Positions 1 through 7,909 of a stretch of 64,000 nucleotides of DNA are shown here, piece by piece. Source of the DNA: Cyclobacteriaceae bacterium (GTDB lineage: Bacteria > Bacteroidota > Bacteroidia > Cytophagales > Cyclobacteriaceae); assembly GCA_947458585.1 (NCBI GenBank), contig CANGYY010000006.1:1-64000 (forward strand), read 5' to 3'. How positions within the stretch are numbered: the stretch's first letter is position 1; each line of letters begins with the position of its first letter. The position numbers and the translations under genes are program-made. The notes beneath the pieces are model-generated. The model searched no databases and was not told the DNA's origin. It saw only the letters and a program-made list of their open reading frames with translations.

Positions 1-1
1 T

Positions 2-298
2 AAGACTAGAGAATTGTTTGGAAAAGTAATTCTTGAATCCAAAACCATCCTATGGAATGGCCCGATGGGTGTATTTGAAATGGAGTCTTTCAACAAAGGA
101 ACCAAAGCCATTGCAGAATATGTGGCGGAAGCGACGCGTCATGGAGCCTTCTCGCTTATCGGTGGAGGTGATTCTGCCGCAGCAGTAAATAAGTTTGGCT
201 ACACCGACCAGGTATCTTACGTATCTACGGGTGGTGGGGCCCTCTTGGAGCACATGGAAGGAAAAGTACTTCCAGGAGTGGCTGCCTTGGCGCAGTAA
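2..298 (+). CDS. pgk: Phosphoglycerate kinase, C-terminal part (cut by window edge)
   Basis: This is the last 98 codons of phosphoglycerate kinase, the glycolytic enzyme that transfers a phosphate from 1,3-bisphosphoglycerate to ADP in the cytoplasm. The frame is open to the first bases of the window, so the 5' part lies outside. The visible segment carries family hallmarks: WNGPMGVFE, the nucleotide-binding GGGDSAAAV and the C-terminal STGGGALLE followed by GKVLPGV. The gene ends in TAA and is followed within 20 bases by a strong hairpin. The identification is firm; nothing can be said about its promoter or upstream neighbours. Confidence 0.95.
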   Translation, partial: KTRELFGKVILESKTILWNGPMGVFEMESFNKGTKAIAEYVAEATRHGAFSLIGGGDSAAAVNKFGYTDQVSYVSTGGGALLEHMEGKVLPGVAALAQ

Positions 299-316
299 TA
301 CGCACCCAATTCAATC

Positions 317-352
317 AAAAAAGGCTGCTTCGCAAACGAGGCAGCCTTTTTT
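317..352. terminator. Bidirectional intrinsic terminator after pgk
   Basis: A run of six A, then GGCTGC, a loop region that can extend the stem (TTCG/CGAG with one wobble), then GCAGCC and six T. Both strands therefore end in a U-tract. It sits between two convergent genes, pgk and the EEP-fold hydrolase, and can serve both. Confidence 0.85.
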
Positions 353-373
353 ATGCATTTGACAAAATGGGCA

Positions 374-1228
374 TCAACGGAGAAACCTGATCTCCGCTAG
401 TACGGGAAAGTGGTCAGAGGGGTATTTTTTGCCGTAGTTGTCTGTCAAAATTCCATGGCGCAGCACTTCGATCTTTCCCTGTACAAAAATATGGTCAATG
501 ATACCATCCGGCATTCGATCCCATTCGAAGGCGGTAAAGGTGCCTTTCGGGCCGTAGGAGGGAAGTTTAGAAATCAATCGAGCATCCTTCCAACTTTCTT
601 GGGCGAGGATCACCTGATAGGCTGGATTGTCAGGAGTCACATTGAAGTCACCCATCCAGACTACTGGGAGATTTTCCCGATTCAGTTCTTTAATTTTTGC
701 CTGCACGAGTTTGCTGCTTTCTTCTCTGGCCTGCTGCCCGATATGGTCGTAGTGTACATTGAATACATAAAATCGCTCCCCTTCTGCTGAAACAAATTTT
801 CCCCAGGTACAGACCCGATTTAAGGCAGCATCCCATCCCTTGCTGGGTTGGTCAGGTGTCGGCGAAAGCCAAAAAGTCCCCGATTCTTCTAATCGGTAGC
901 GGCTGGGATCGTAGTGGATAGGCGAAAATTCCCCTTTGGCTTTCCCATCATCTCTCCCAACACCAACAGATGCATAGCCCAGGCCTTCATTGAGTTCCTT
1001 CAACTGATGCGCAAGCACCTCTTGAGTGCCTACGATACCGATTTGATGAAATTGAATCAACTGGATGACTTGAGTGGCCCGATCTTTCCAGAGGTTTCCT
1101 ACATCGTTGGGATTATCCCACCGGATATTGAAGCTGGCGAGTCGGTGGGTTTGGGCGGAAATTTGATTTGGCTGTAATCCGAAAAAGGAAAATATAGCAA
1201 GGAAGAAAAGGATACGGGTAACTGACAT
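374..1228 (-). CDS. Secreted endonuclease/exonuclease/phosphatase (EEP) family protein
   Basis: The protein belongs to the metal-dependent EEP superfamily (DNase I, sphingomyelinase and inositol phosphatase relatives). The visible motifs in order are SFNIRWDN near the mature N-terminus, GTQEV (metal-binding Glu), a catalytic His in NVHYDH, GDFNVTP (Asp/Asn), IDHIFV, and SDHFPV at the C-terminus. An N-terminal hydrophobic stretch ending in SAQ looks like a signal peptide, so it acts in the periplasm or outside. I placed the start at the Met just before that signal (MSVTRILFF). An in-frame Met 12 codons upstream (1264) is possible but would leave only 26 bases to the divergent neighbour. The substrate cannot be read from sequence; sugar-phosphate or phosphodiester are both possible. 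Confidence 0.85.
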   Translation of the reverse strand: MSVTRILFFLAIFSFFGLQPNQISAQTHRLASFNIRWDNPNDVGNLWKDRATQVIQLIQFHQIGIVGTQEVLAHQLKELNEGLGYASVGVGRDDGKAKGEFSPIHYDPSRYRLEESGTFWLSPTPDQPSKGWDAALNRVCTWGKFVSAEGERFYVFNVHYDHIGQQAREESSKLVQAKIKELNRENLPVVWMGDFNVTPDNPAYQVILAQESWKDARLISKLPSYGPKGTFTAFEWDRMPDGIIDHIFVQGKIEVLRHGILTDNYGKKYPSDHFPVLAEIRFLR

Positions 1229-1290
1229 AATTTGGAAACAAATTCGTGAATTGATGGCTTTCACTTAAAATTGCCTATTAATTTCATGAA

Positions 1291-2181
1291 ATGAAAACGA
1301 TTCAACCCAAAGACCTATCGACCCCTGAGTTGCAAGCTCTTTTGCAGGGTGCCGTGGCTCCTCGGCCCATTGCTTTTGTGAGCAGTATCAATGGGGCTGG
1401 AGCCGTTAATTTAAGCCCTTTTTCTTTTTTTAACCTGTTTAGTGCCAATCCTCCCATCCTGGTTTTCTCTCCTTCCCGGAGGGTGCGCGATAAGAGTACC
1501 AAGCATACCTTGGAAAACGTGCTTGAGGTGCCCGAAGTAGTCATTCATGTGGTGGGCCATAGTTTGGTGGAACAAATGTCCCTTGCCAGTACAGAATATG
1601 GGAAAGGGGTCAATGAATTTGTCAAGGCAGGATTGACCGAAGTTCCCTCCAATCTAGTATCTCCACCTCGGGTGAAAGAAGCCCCCTTGGCTTTTGAGTG
1701 CCGTGTGAATCAGGTGATTTCCCTAGGAGAAGAAGGTGGCGCAGGCAACTTGGTTATCTGTGAGGTCCTTCAAATTCACTTGGATGAGCGAATTTTGGAT
1801 GCTTCAGGAGCCATTGCGCCGCTAAAATTGAATCCTGTAGCGCGTTTGGGTGGAAATTGGTATACCAAAATCACAGCAGAATCCTTGTTTCAAATCCCCA
1901 AGCCCTTGACAACCCTAGGAATAGGGGTAGATCAGATTCCGGAGGAAATTCGCTTCAGCCCTGTGCTTACGGGGAATAATCTAGGCCGATTGGGTAATGT
2001 GGAGCAACTTCCAAGTCCAGAAGAGGTAGCCGCTTTTGGGAGTACACCAGAAATGCTGGAACTAAAAAAGCGGTTTCAACTCGATCCAGAATCTTGGATG
2101 GATCACCTGCATTCCTGGGCCAAAGAGGAATTGGAATCCGGTGATGTGGATCTCGCTTGGAAAATACTTTTACAAAAATAA
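1291..2181 (+). CDS. Flavin reductase-like / FMN-binding split-barrel flavoprotein
   Basis: The 296-residue cytoplasmic protein has the flavin-reductase-like (DIM6/NTAB) split-barrel fold. Family signatures are AVAPRPIAFVSS followed by NLSPFSFFN and PPILVFSP in the first 70 residues, which form the FMN site. The core is about 200 residues. The remaining 90 or so residues (after RLGGNWY) form a family-typical extension of unknown role. Such proteins bind FMN and often reduce flavins or act with oxygenases, but no partner oxygenase is adjacent, so the physiological reaction is not known. It is transcribed divergently from the EEP protein and ends at a hairpin shared with sppA. Confidence 0.8.
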   Translation: MKTIQPKDLSTPELQALLQGAVAPRPIAFVSSINGAGAVNLSPFSFFNLFSANPPILVFSPSRRVRDKSTKHTLENVLEVPEVVIHVVGHSLVEQMSLASTEYGKGVNEFVKAGLTEVPSNLVSPPRVKEAPLAFECRVNQVISLGEEGGAGNLVICEVLQIHLDERILDASGAIAPLKLNPVARLGGNWYTKITAESLFQIPKPLTTLGIGVDQIPEEIRFSPVLTGNNLGRLGNVEQLPSPEEVAAFGSTPEMLELKKRFQLDPESWMDHLHSWAKEELESGDVDLAWKILLQK

Positions 2182-2185
2182 GGAC

Positions 2186-2215
2186 AAAAAAAACTCAGCC
2201 CGAAAGCTGAGTTTT
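2186..2215. terminator. Bidirectional terminator between flavoprotein gene and sppA
   Basis: An A-tract, the stem AACTCAGC / GCTGAGTT with a CCGAAA loop, and a T-tract. It lies between two convergent genes and can work on both strands. Confidence 0.85.
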
Positions 2216-2219
2216 TCAA

Positions 2220-3986
2220 TTACTTGATTACCAGATCTTGAGGCATCCGTACCTGCACGCCCTGGTAGTTTTTGAGTTGCTGAATTTTTTGGTAGAGAGG
2301 GTATTGCTCTCCCAATTGAGATTGAAGAATTCGAACCTGTACTTGATCGGAGAAATTGAGCATCAATTCTTCAAACCATGGTTTTTTCTCTGGGTAGTAC
2401 ACCACTCGGTAATCCTCTCCAGCATTGATCTTTGCAGCGGCGATGCCAACGGCTGTATCCAATCCCCCTAATACATCCACCAATCCACGCGCTTTGGCTT
2501 GCGTTCCTGTCCAAACTCTTCCAGAAGCTACTTTGCGAACTGAATCGGGGTGCATCCCTCTACCCTCAGCTACTCGAGAAATGAAGGTCTCGTAGCCATC
2601 TTCAACACTGGATTGGATGATAGTTCGTTCTACCTCAGTCAAAGGTCTGGCCATATTTCCAAAATCAGAGAGTTCTCCTGTGGAAACCACATCTGTTGTC
2701 ACTCCCAACTTGTCATTGACCAGTTCCTGGACATTGAACAAAATTCCAAAGATGCCAATGGAACCAGTGATCGTGTTGGGCTGGGCCACAATCGTATCTG
2801 CTGGTGCGGAAATGTAATAGCCTCCTGAGGCGGCTACTTCACCCATGGAAACAATGAGGGGCTTGGCCTTTTTGGCCTCCGACATTTCTCTCCAAATTAC
2901 GTCTGAAGCAAGAATAGATCCTCCTGGAGAGTTCACACGCAAGACTATGGCCTTGATGTTTTCGTCTTTCCGTGCCTTGCGGATTTCTTTGGCAAATTTT
3001 TCCGAGCTGATCGCTCCTTCAGCATTTCCATCCACAATCTCTCCTTCGGCAAGGATTACTGCAATTCGGTTGGCTGAGGAAATATTTTTGCTTTTTGCTT
3101 GACTTCCTAGTTCGGTGGCATTGATGGTGGAGATCTGGTCCTCCTCCTTCAATCCTAGTTTTTCTTTGAGAATGCTGTGCACCTCATCTTCATATTTGAG
3201 GGACGTGGCAAGCTTGTAGGTCACTGCATCTTTTGGCTTACGAACGAGCATCTGCTTGTTGATCAGGACCAAGCTGTCTTTGGCGATTTTTCGCGAAGTA
3301 GCAATCAAGTCAATTGCATGATTATTGATGTCATCCAAAAAATACTGGGTTTGTAGTCGGTTTTCATCACTCATTTTATCTAAAATGAAGGGTTCTACCG
3401 CACTTTTAAATTCACCTACACGGAAAACCTCGGGCTTGATCCCTACTTTTTCAAAAAATCCCTTGAGGAAAATTCCTTCAGAGGAGAAGCCGTTGAAGTC
3501 AATGCCCCCCAATGGATTTAAGTAAACTTCATCCGCCACTGAGGCTAAAAAATACCCCCCTTCGGAATAGGCTTCATCGTATGCGACAATAAACTTGCCT
3601 GATTCTTTAAAGTCCTGTAAGGCTTCACGAAGCTCTAGTAGTCCGGCTTGTCCTGCGCCAAAAAGGCCTGCATTTAAGTAGATTCCTTTGATTTTCTCAT
3701 TGGTTTTTGCCTCTGCTATTGCTTTTTTCAGGTTGACCAAACCTGCTGAATTATCCCCTCCAAAGGGATCTAGAAAAGATCCAAATACCAAATCCTCCTC
3801 AGAAGTACGCTCCACCAAGGTGCGCCCATTTAAATCAAGGTGAAGAATGGAATTTTCTTCCAAGGTAACTTCTTCCTCTGAAGATGAGGCTGCCATCCCC
3901 AAAAGGGCAAAAATAATAACCAAAGCGACAATGCTAAAAGCGAATAGGCCGACAATAACAGCCAAAACATTACCTAGAAACTTCAT
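2220..3986 (-). CDS. sppA: Signal peptide peptidase SppA, 67K type
   Basis: A membrane-anchored serine protease that degrades leftover signal peptides. It has the 67K layout with two tandem S49 domains and a single N-terminal transmembrane helix (about residues 7-30). The catalytic pair of this family is split between the two halves: the general-base Lys is K194 in VGEFKSAVEP and the nucleophile is S387 in AASGGYY. Both are present, so the enzyme should be active. The length of 588 residues is close to E. coli SppA (618). It is monocistronic, divergent from folK, and ends at the shared terminator. Confidence 0.95.
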   Translation of the reverse strand: MKFLGNVLAVIVGLFAFSIVALVIIFALLGMAASSSEEEVTLEENSILHLDLNGRTLVERTSEEDLVFGSFLDPFGGDNSAGLVNLKKAIAEAKTNEKIKGIYLNAGLFGAGQAGLLELREALQDFKESGKFIVAYDEAYSEGGYFLASVADEVYLNPLGGIDFNGFSSEGIFLKGFFEKVGIKPEVFRVGEFKSAVEPFILDKMSDENRLQTQYFLDDINNHAIDLIATSRKIAKDSLVLINKQMLVRKPKDAVTYKLATSLKYEDEVHSILKEKLGLKEEDQISTINATELGSQAKSKNISSANRIAVILAEGEIVDGNAEGAISSEKFAKEIRKARKDENIKAIVLRVNSPGGSILASDVIWREMSEAKKAKPLIVSMGEVAASGGYYISAPADTIVAQPNTITGSIGIFGILFNVQELVNDKLGVTTDVVSTGELSDFGNMARPLTEVERTIIQSSVEDGYETFISRVAEGRGMHPDSVRKVASGRVWTGTQAKARGLVDVLGGLDTAVGIAAAKINAGEDYRVVYYPEKKPWFEELMLNFSDQVQVRILQSQLGEQYPLYQKIQQLKNYQGVQVRMPQDLVIK

Positions 3987-4055
3987 AGTAGTTTAATTTA
4001 GACTGTAAATTTAGCCTAATTTGGGCCAGTTTTACAAGAATTATGCAAACGAGAA

Positions 4056-4550
4056 ATGGAAACAAAGGTTGTCCTTGGAATAGGCGGAAATAAAGGAGAT
4101 CGTGCCAGCTATTTAGCCAAGGCTAGAGAGGCCTTATCCCGGGAGCTAATCCTAATTTCTAGTTCCCAAGTCTATGAATCAGAAGCCTGGGGAGGTGTGG
4201 CTACCAATGGAAATTTCCTGAATCAAGTGCTCCTCATCCAAACTAGCATGGAGCCTTTATCCTTGTTGCAACTGACACAGAAGATTGAACATGCGCTGGG
4301 AAGAACTCGGGAACAGCATTGGGGAGACCGGACCATCGATATTGATATCCTTTATTTTGGTGACCTTGTCAGTAACGATTCCCAACTCATGCTACCACAT
4401 CCTTACCTTTCAGAGCGCAGATTTGTACTTCAACCCTTGGCGGAAATTCTCCCATTTAAAAAACATCCTGTTTCTGGTAAGACTTCCTTAGAACTTTTGG
4501 CAGCGTGTTCAGATTTTGGGAAGGTTTCCATTTGGAAAATGGAAGAATAA
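4056..4550 (+). CDS. folK: 2-amino-4-hydroxy-6-hydroxymethyldihydropteridine pyrophosphokinase
   Basis: This is HPPK, which transfers pyrophosphate from ATP to the hydroxymethyl-dihydropterin in cytoplasmic folate synthesis. The 164-residue length is normal. Visible motifs are the N-terminal GIGGNKGDR, the loop containing QVYESEAWG, and the ATP/Mg signature WGDRTIDIDILYFGD, whose two Asp residues bind the metals. HPH (LPHPYLSERRFVLQPL) completes the family pattern. It stands alone between divergent sppA and convergent fabD, with no other fol gene in view. Confidence 0.95.
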   Translation: METKVVLGIGGNKGDRASYLAKAREALSRELILISSSQVYESEAWGGVATNGNFLNQVLLIQTSMEPLSLLQLTQKIEHALGRTREQHWGDRTIDIDILYFGDLVSNDSQLMLPHPYLSERRFVLQPLAEILPFKKHPVSGKTSLELLAACSDFGKVSIWKMEE

Positions 4551-4580
4551 AAAAATCCCACCTGCAAAAGGTGGGATTTT
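4550..4580. terminator. Bidirectional terminator between folK and fabD
   Basis: AAAATCCCACC, the loop TGCAAAA, then GGTGGGATTTT. The hairpin begins at the last base of the folK stop codon and lies 4 bases beyond the fabD stop. Confidence 0.85.
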
Positions 4581-4584
4581 GTAC

Positions 4585-5460
4585 TTAAAGACCTGAGACA
4601 AGAGCCTCAGGATGTATTTTTTTGACCAATCCTTGGAGTACTTTTCCTGGGCCACATTCTACAAATTCTGTTGCTCCATCGGCTACCATTTGCTGCACGG
4701 ATTGGGTCCATTTTACAGGGGCAGTCAGTTGGGCGATTAGGTTGGCTTTGATGGCTGCCACATCCGTTACTGCCGTCGTACTCACGTTTTGGTAAATAGG
4801 GCAGATCGGCGTGTGAAACTGAGTTTCTTCGATGGCTTTTTGAAGTTTCTCCCGAGCGGGCTCCATCAATGGAGAGTGGAAGGCACCTCCCACAGGTAGG
4901 GGAAGGGCTCTTTTTGCTCCCGCAGCCTTAAGTAGTTCACAGGCGATTTCAATGCCTTTGGTGGATCCGGAGATAACGAGTTGACCCGGACAGTTGTAAT
5001 TGGCGGCTACCACGACCTCTTCAGTGATTCCAGCACAGATTTCTTCAACGACCTGGTCTTCTAATCCCAAGATCGCCGCCATGGAGGATGGGTTAATCTC
5101 ACAGGCTTCCTGCATGGCTTGCGCACGCTGAAATACCAAGGAAAGCCCATCTTCAAAGCTCAAAACGCCGTTGGCCACAAGTGCGGAAAATTCACCCAAG
5201 GAATGACCCGCAACCATGTCAGGAGCAAAATCAGGTGTAGTTTTTGCCAAGATCACGGAGTGCAAAAAGATAGCAGGCTGCGTTACTTTAGTTTGCTTGA
5301 GTTCTTCTTCTGTGCCTTCAAAAAGGATGTCTGTAATTCGAAACCTCAAGATCTCATTTGCTTTTTCAAACAAGGCTTTGGCCTCTGAATTTTCTTCGTA
5401 AAGGGACTTGCCCATTCCTGGGAATTGGGCTCCCTGGCCCGGAAATACAATCGCTTTCAT
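4585..5460 (-). CDS. fabD: Malonyl-CoA:acyl carrier protein transacylase
   Basis: FabD moves the malonyl group from CoA to ACP, the first dedicated step of fatty acid elongation. The N-terminal FPGQGAQFPGMG forms the oxyanion-hole region, the nucleophile is S87 in GHSLGEFSAL, and the catalytic His is H195 in GGAFHSPLM. The C-terminal ECGPGKVLQGL is also typical. The 291-residue length is normal for a free-standing enzyme. No other fab or acpP gene is adjacent, so it is expressed apart from a fatty-acid cluster. Confidence 0.95.
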   Translation of the reverse strand: MKAIVFPGQGAQFPGMGKSLYEENSEAKALFEKANEILRFRITDILFEGTEEELKQTKVTQPAIFLHSVILAKTTPDFAPDMVAGHSLGEFSALVANGVLSFEDGLSLVFQRAQAMQEACEINPSSMAAILGLEDQVVEEICAGITEEVVVAANYNCPGQLVISGSTKGIEIACELLKAAGAKRALPLPVGGAFHSPLMEPAREKLQKAIEETQFHTPICPIYQNVSTTAVTDVAAIKANLIAQLTAPVKWTQSVQQMVADGATEFVECGPGKVLQGLVKKIHPEALVSGL

Positions 5461-5523
5461 TTCTTAAGATGAGGATTTTGAAGCCTCAAATATAGCGTTT
5501 TTTGCTCTCCAAAGGGAAAGAGA

Positions 5524-6450
5524 TTAAAAGCTATCGAGGGTGGGGAAGTGGGTAGAAAGGACCTTTTTTCGATTCTCTGATAGCCAGCGAATAAATGCTT
5601 TGACTGCAGGAGAGTGCTTTTTTTGTTTCAGCCAGATGAGTTTCCAATCTGCTTTTAGTGGAAGTCCGGGTAATTCTAGCAGTGAAATTCGTCCCTCCTT
5701 GAGTTCTTGTGCCATGGAAAAATTGGAAAGCAAAGAAGCGCCCAAACCTGCCATGACCGCCTGCTTTACCGCTTCGTTAGTGGCGAGTTCTAGGTTGCTT
5801 TCTACGTGTATATCGCGTTCCTGAAAAAATTTCTCCATCATGGTACGGGTGCCAGAGCCTTTTTCCCGAACAAGGAAGGGTACCTTTTCCCATTTTCCTT
5901 CTTTAATGGCGGCAGCATAGGCCTCCTTTTTTTCCGGGGAACAAGCCAAATACCATTTATTTTCTGCTAGTTGGATGCTTTCCAAATCCAATTCATCGGG
6001 CCATAGGGACACCAAAGCCAGATCTGTGGAATTTTCCTGTAAGTGAGCCAATACTTTGTAACGATTGGAAACTTCCAGGCTGATTTCTACATGGGGGTGG
6101 ATTTTCATGAAATCTGCCATCAGGTAGGGGATGATGTATTTCCCTGTGGAAACAGCAGAGATTCGAATTTTTCCTCCAAGCAGCCCCTTCAGTTCCAACA
6201 TTTTTTCCTCGATCTGCCCAAGTTCTCCAAAAATCCGGTCTGCCGTATCCACCAACTCCTGTCCAAACTCGGTGATGTGGATTCGCTTTCCAATGATTTC
6301 CGTGAGGGGCACTTCAAACTGTTCCTGTAAGTTTTTCAATTGGATTGAGACCGCGGGTTGGGTCATGCTCATTGCTTCTGCTGCTTTGGTGATGCTTTGG
6401 AACTTGGCAATGGCTTGAAAAGCCTTCAATTGATGTAGGGTGATATTCAT
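5524..6450 (-). CDS. LysR-family transcriptional regulator
   Basis: An N-terminal winged helix-turn-helix (residues 1-60, with SITKAAEAMSMTQPAVSIQLKNL as the recognition region) precedes a periplasmic-binding-protein-like effector domain (about residues 90-295, with RISAVSTGKYIIPYLM). The start chosen is the Met of MNITLHQLKAF, which matches the usual family N-terminus. An upstream Met gives an atypical 8-residue leader. The gene is divergent from the bicarbonate-type permease, the classic position for a LysR activator of its neighbour. The domain composition resembles CbbR/CmpR-type regulators. The effector is unknown, and direct control of the permease is an inference from position. Confidence 0.9.
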   Translation of the reverse strand: MNITLHQLKAFQAIAKFQSITKAAEAMSMTQPAVSIQLKNLQEQFEVPLTEIIGKRIHITEFGQELVDTADRIFGELGQIEEKMLELKGLLGGKIRISAVSTGKYIIPYLMADFMKIHPHVEISLEVSNRYKVLAHLQENSTDLALVSLWPDELDLESIQLAENKWYLACSPEKKEAYAAAIKEGKWEKVPFLVREKGSGTRTMMEKFFQERDIHVESNLELATNEAVKQAVMAGLGASLLSNFSMAQELKEGRISLLELPGLPLKADWKLIWLKQKKHSPAVKAFIRWLSENRKKVLSTHFPTLDSF

Positions 6451-6471
6451 AAAGTAAATTAATTTAAAAAC

Positions 6472-6495
6472 CATAACGAATAAAAAATTATTATG
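6472..6495. promoter_or_regulatory. AT-rich dyad in the LysR/permease divergent region (candidate operator)
   Basis: CATAA and TTATG form an inverted repeat separated by 14 bases, inside the 86-base space between the two start codons. LysR proteins usually bind an interrupted dyad in just this place. The sequence is very AT-rich, so a chance dyad is quite possible. Confidence 0.3.
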
Positions 6496-6536
6496 TTTTA
6501 CTTTTTTTGAAAAGTAGCAAGGGTGATATTTGCGCC

Positions 6537-7496
6537 ATGGATTTTCAAATTCTTCTGAATAACCTTACCAACCCAAGTTTGCTCTTTTTTGTATTGGGCA
6601 TCTTGGCAGTCAAGTTGAAAAGTGATTTAGAGATTCCTGCCACGAGTGCCAAGTTCATCGCGCTCTACTTGATGATCTCCATTGGCTTTAAAGGTGGACA
6701 AGAATTGTCCCACAGCGCCTTCAGTACCACCATCCTTTGGTCGCTAGGTTTTGGGGTTTTTCTTTCTGCGGCTATTCCTTTCTACACCTTCTTTCTCTTA
6801 AAACGAAAACTGGGAGTTCCCAATGCAGCTGCAATCTCGGCCGCTTATGGCTCCATTTCAGCAGTGACCTTTGTGGCTGCTGCAGCTTTTTTGGAGGTTC
6901 AAGGAGTTACTTTTGGCGGCTATATGGTAGCCGTAATGGCTTTGATGGAAGCCCCTGCCATTATTTCAGGGATGATTTTGCTCCGCAAATTTACTCCCTC
7001 GAAAACTGAAGGCGGGTTCAAGCAAATGATCATACATGCCTTTACCAACGGTTCTGTACTATTGATTTTGGGAAGTTTGGTGATTGGCTTGATTGCCGAT
7101 GAAAAGCAAGCCGAAGGAATCAAACCCTTTGTAACGGATATTTTCAAAGGGTTTTTGGCGGTTTTCTTACTGGACATGGGAATCAGCAGTGGTAGGAAAC
7201 TGAAGGCTTTTTTCAAGACGGGCTATTTTTCTTCCCTGTTTGCGATTCTGGTACCACTAGTCAATGGGGTGGTCGTCGCTTATGTCAGCCAATGGATTAG
7301 TCCCGAAGTTGGGGATCGATTAATTTTTGCTATTCTGGCTGCTTCTGCCTCCTACATTGCCGTTCCTGCAGCGATGAAGTTATCCAATCCAGAGGCGGAC
7401 GAAGGGTTGTACGTACCCATGGCTTTGGCAGTCACTTTTCCGTTCAACCTGACTCTCGGAATGCCGATCTATTGGATGATTATCCAGGCAACCTAA
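6537..7496 (+). CDS. Sodium-dependent bicarbonate permease family protein (SbtA-like)
   Basis: A 319-residue polytopic inner-membrane protein with about ten hydrophobic segments. The features NPSLLFFVLGILAV, the helix pair around SIGFKGGQEL, and the half-repeat beginning FLLDMGISSGR are typical of the SbtA/DUF897 family. SbtA itself is a Na+/HCO3- symporter. The start is the ATG of MDFQILL; the open frame extends upstream only to a TTG. It is divergent from a LysR regulator. No SbtB (PII-like) gene, which often accompanies cyanobacterial sbtA, is adjacent. The substrate in this organism is therefore an inference. The 3' end overlaps the convergent DCC gene by four bases. Confidence 0.8.
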   Translation: MDFQILLNNLTNPSLLFFVLGILAVKLKSDLEIPATSAKFIALYLMISIGFKGGQELSHSAFSTTILWSLGFGVFLSAAIPFYTFFLLKRKLGVPNAAAISAAYGSISAVTFVAAAAFLEVQGVTFGGYMVAVMALMEAPAIISGMILLRKFTPSKTEGGFKQMIIHAFTNGSVLLILGSLVIGLIADEKQAEGIKPFVTDIFKGFLAVFLLDMGISSGRKLKAFFKTGYFSSLFAILVPLVNGVVVAYVSQWISPEVGDRLIFAILAASASYIAVPAAMKLSNPEADEGLYVPMALAVTFPFNLTLGMPIYWMIIQAT

Positions 7497-7909
7497 AGGG
7501 GGTAATCCAGAGGTAAAAATCGTGCTCTTTCTGAAGGAGTAGGCATTCTGCAACTTTCTCTTCTGCCAAACCAAGCATAGCGATTAGCTCCAATCCATTG
7601 GTAGATACTGTCCCGAAAACCTTTTGGAAGAATTATCAAGGGATAAAGTAACGGCCAGCCTCTACGAAGCTGTCGCGCTACCCGTAAGGCTGCTGTACTC
7701 CCAAGGTAGACCTTCCCTTTTTCCACCAAAATTAGGCTGTCCAAGTAAGTGGAAGGGTAGTCGAAGTGCTTCAGTACGCGCTGCCCCGCAGGACTTTGCA
7801 TGGCTGCAAAGCGTAGGTTTTTCTTGGTATCCCGCTTCAATACAAAATCCACTGAGGCATTGCAAAGGCTACAGTGTCCATCAAAAAGCAGGATGGAAGG
7901 AGCCTCCAT
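7493..7909 (-). CDS. DCC-family thiol-disulfide oxidoreductase-like protein (DUF393)
   Basis: A 138-residue cytoplasmic protein. Its N-terminus carries the DCC motif DGHCSLC (D10, C13, C16), which gives the family its name and resembles a thioredoxin-like CxxC redox centre. RFAAMQSPAGQ and the later AALRVARQL and YPLIILPKGFRDSIYQWIGANRY segments are typical of DUF393. Its start codon overlaps the stop codon of the large surface protein by one base (TAATG), which suggests translational coupling. The role of the family is not established. Confidence 0.85.
   Translation of the reverse strand: MEAPSILLFDGHCSLCNASVDFVLKRDTKKNLRFAAMQSPAGQRVLKHFDYPSTYLDSLILVEKGKVYLGSTAALRVARQLRRGWPLLYPLIILPKGFRDSIYQWIGANRYAWFGRRESCRMPTPSERARFLPLDYPL

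Noticed and set aside
410-790. Long plus-strand ORF opposite the EEP hydrolase
   Set aside because: It is the antisense shadow of a gene with intact family motifs; no motif of its own is visible.
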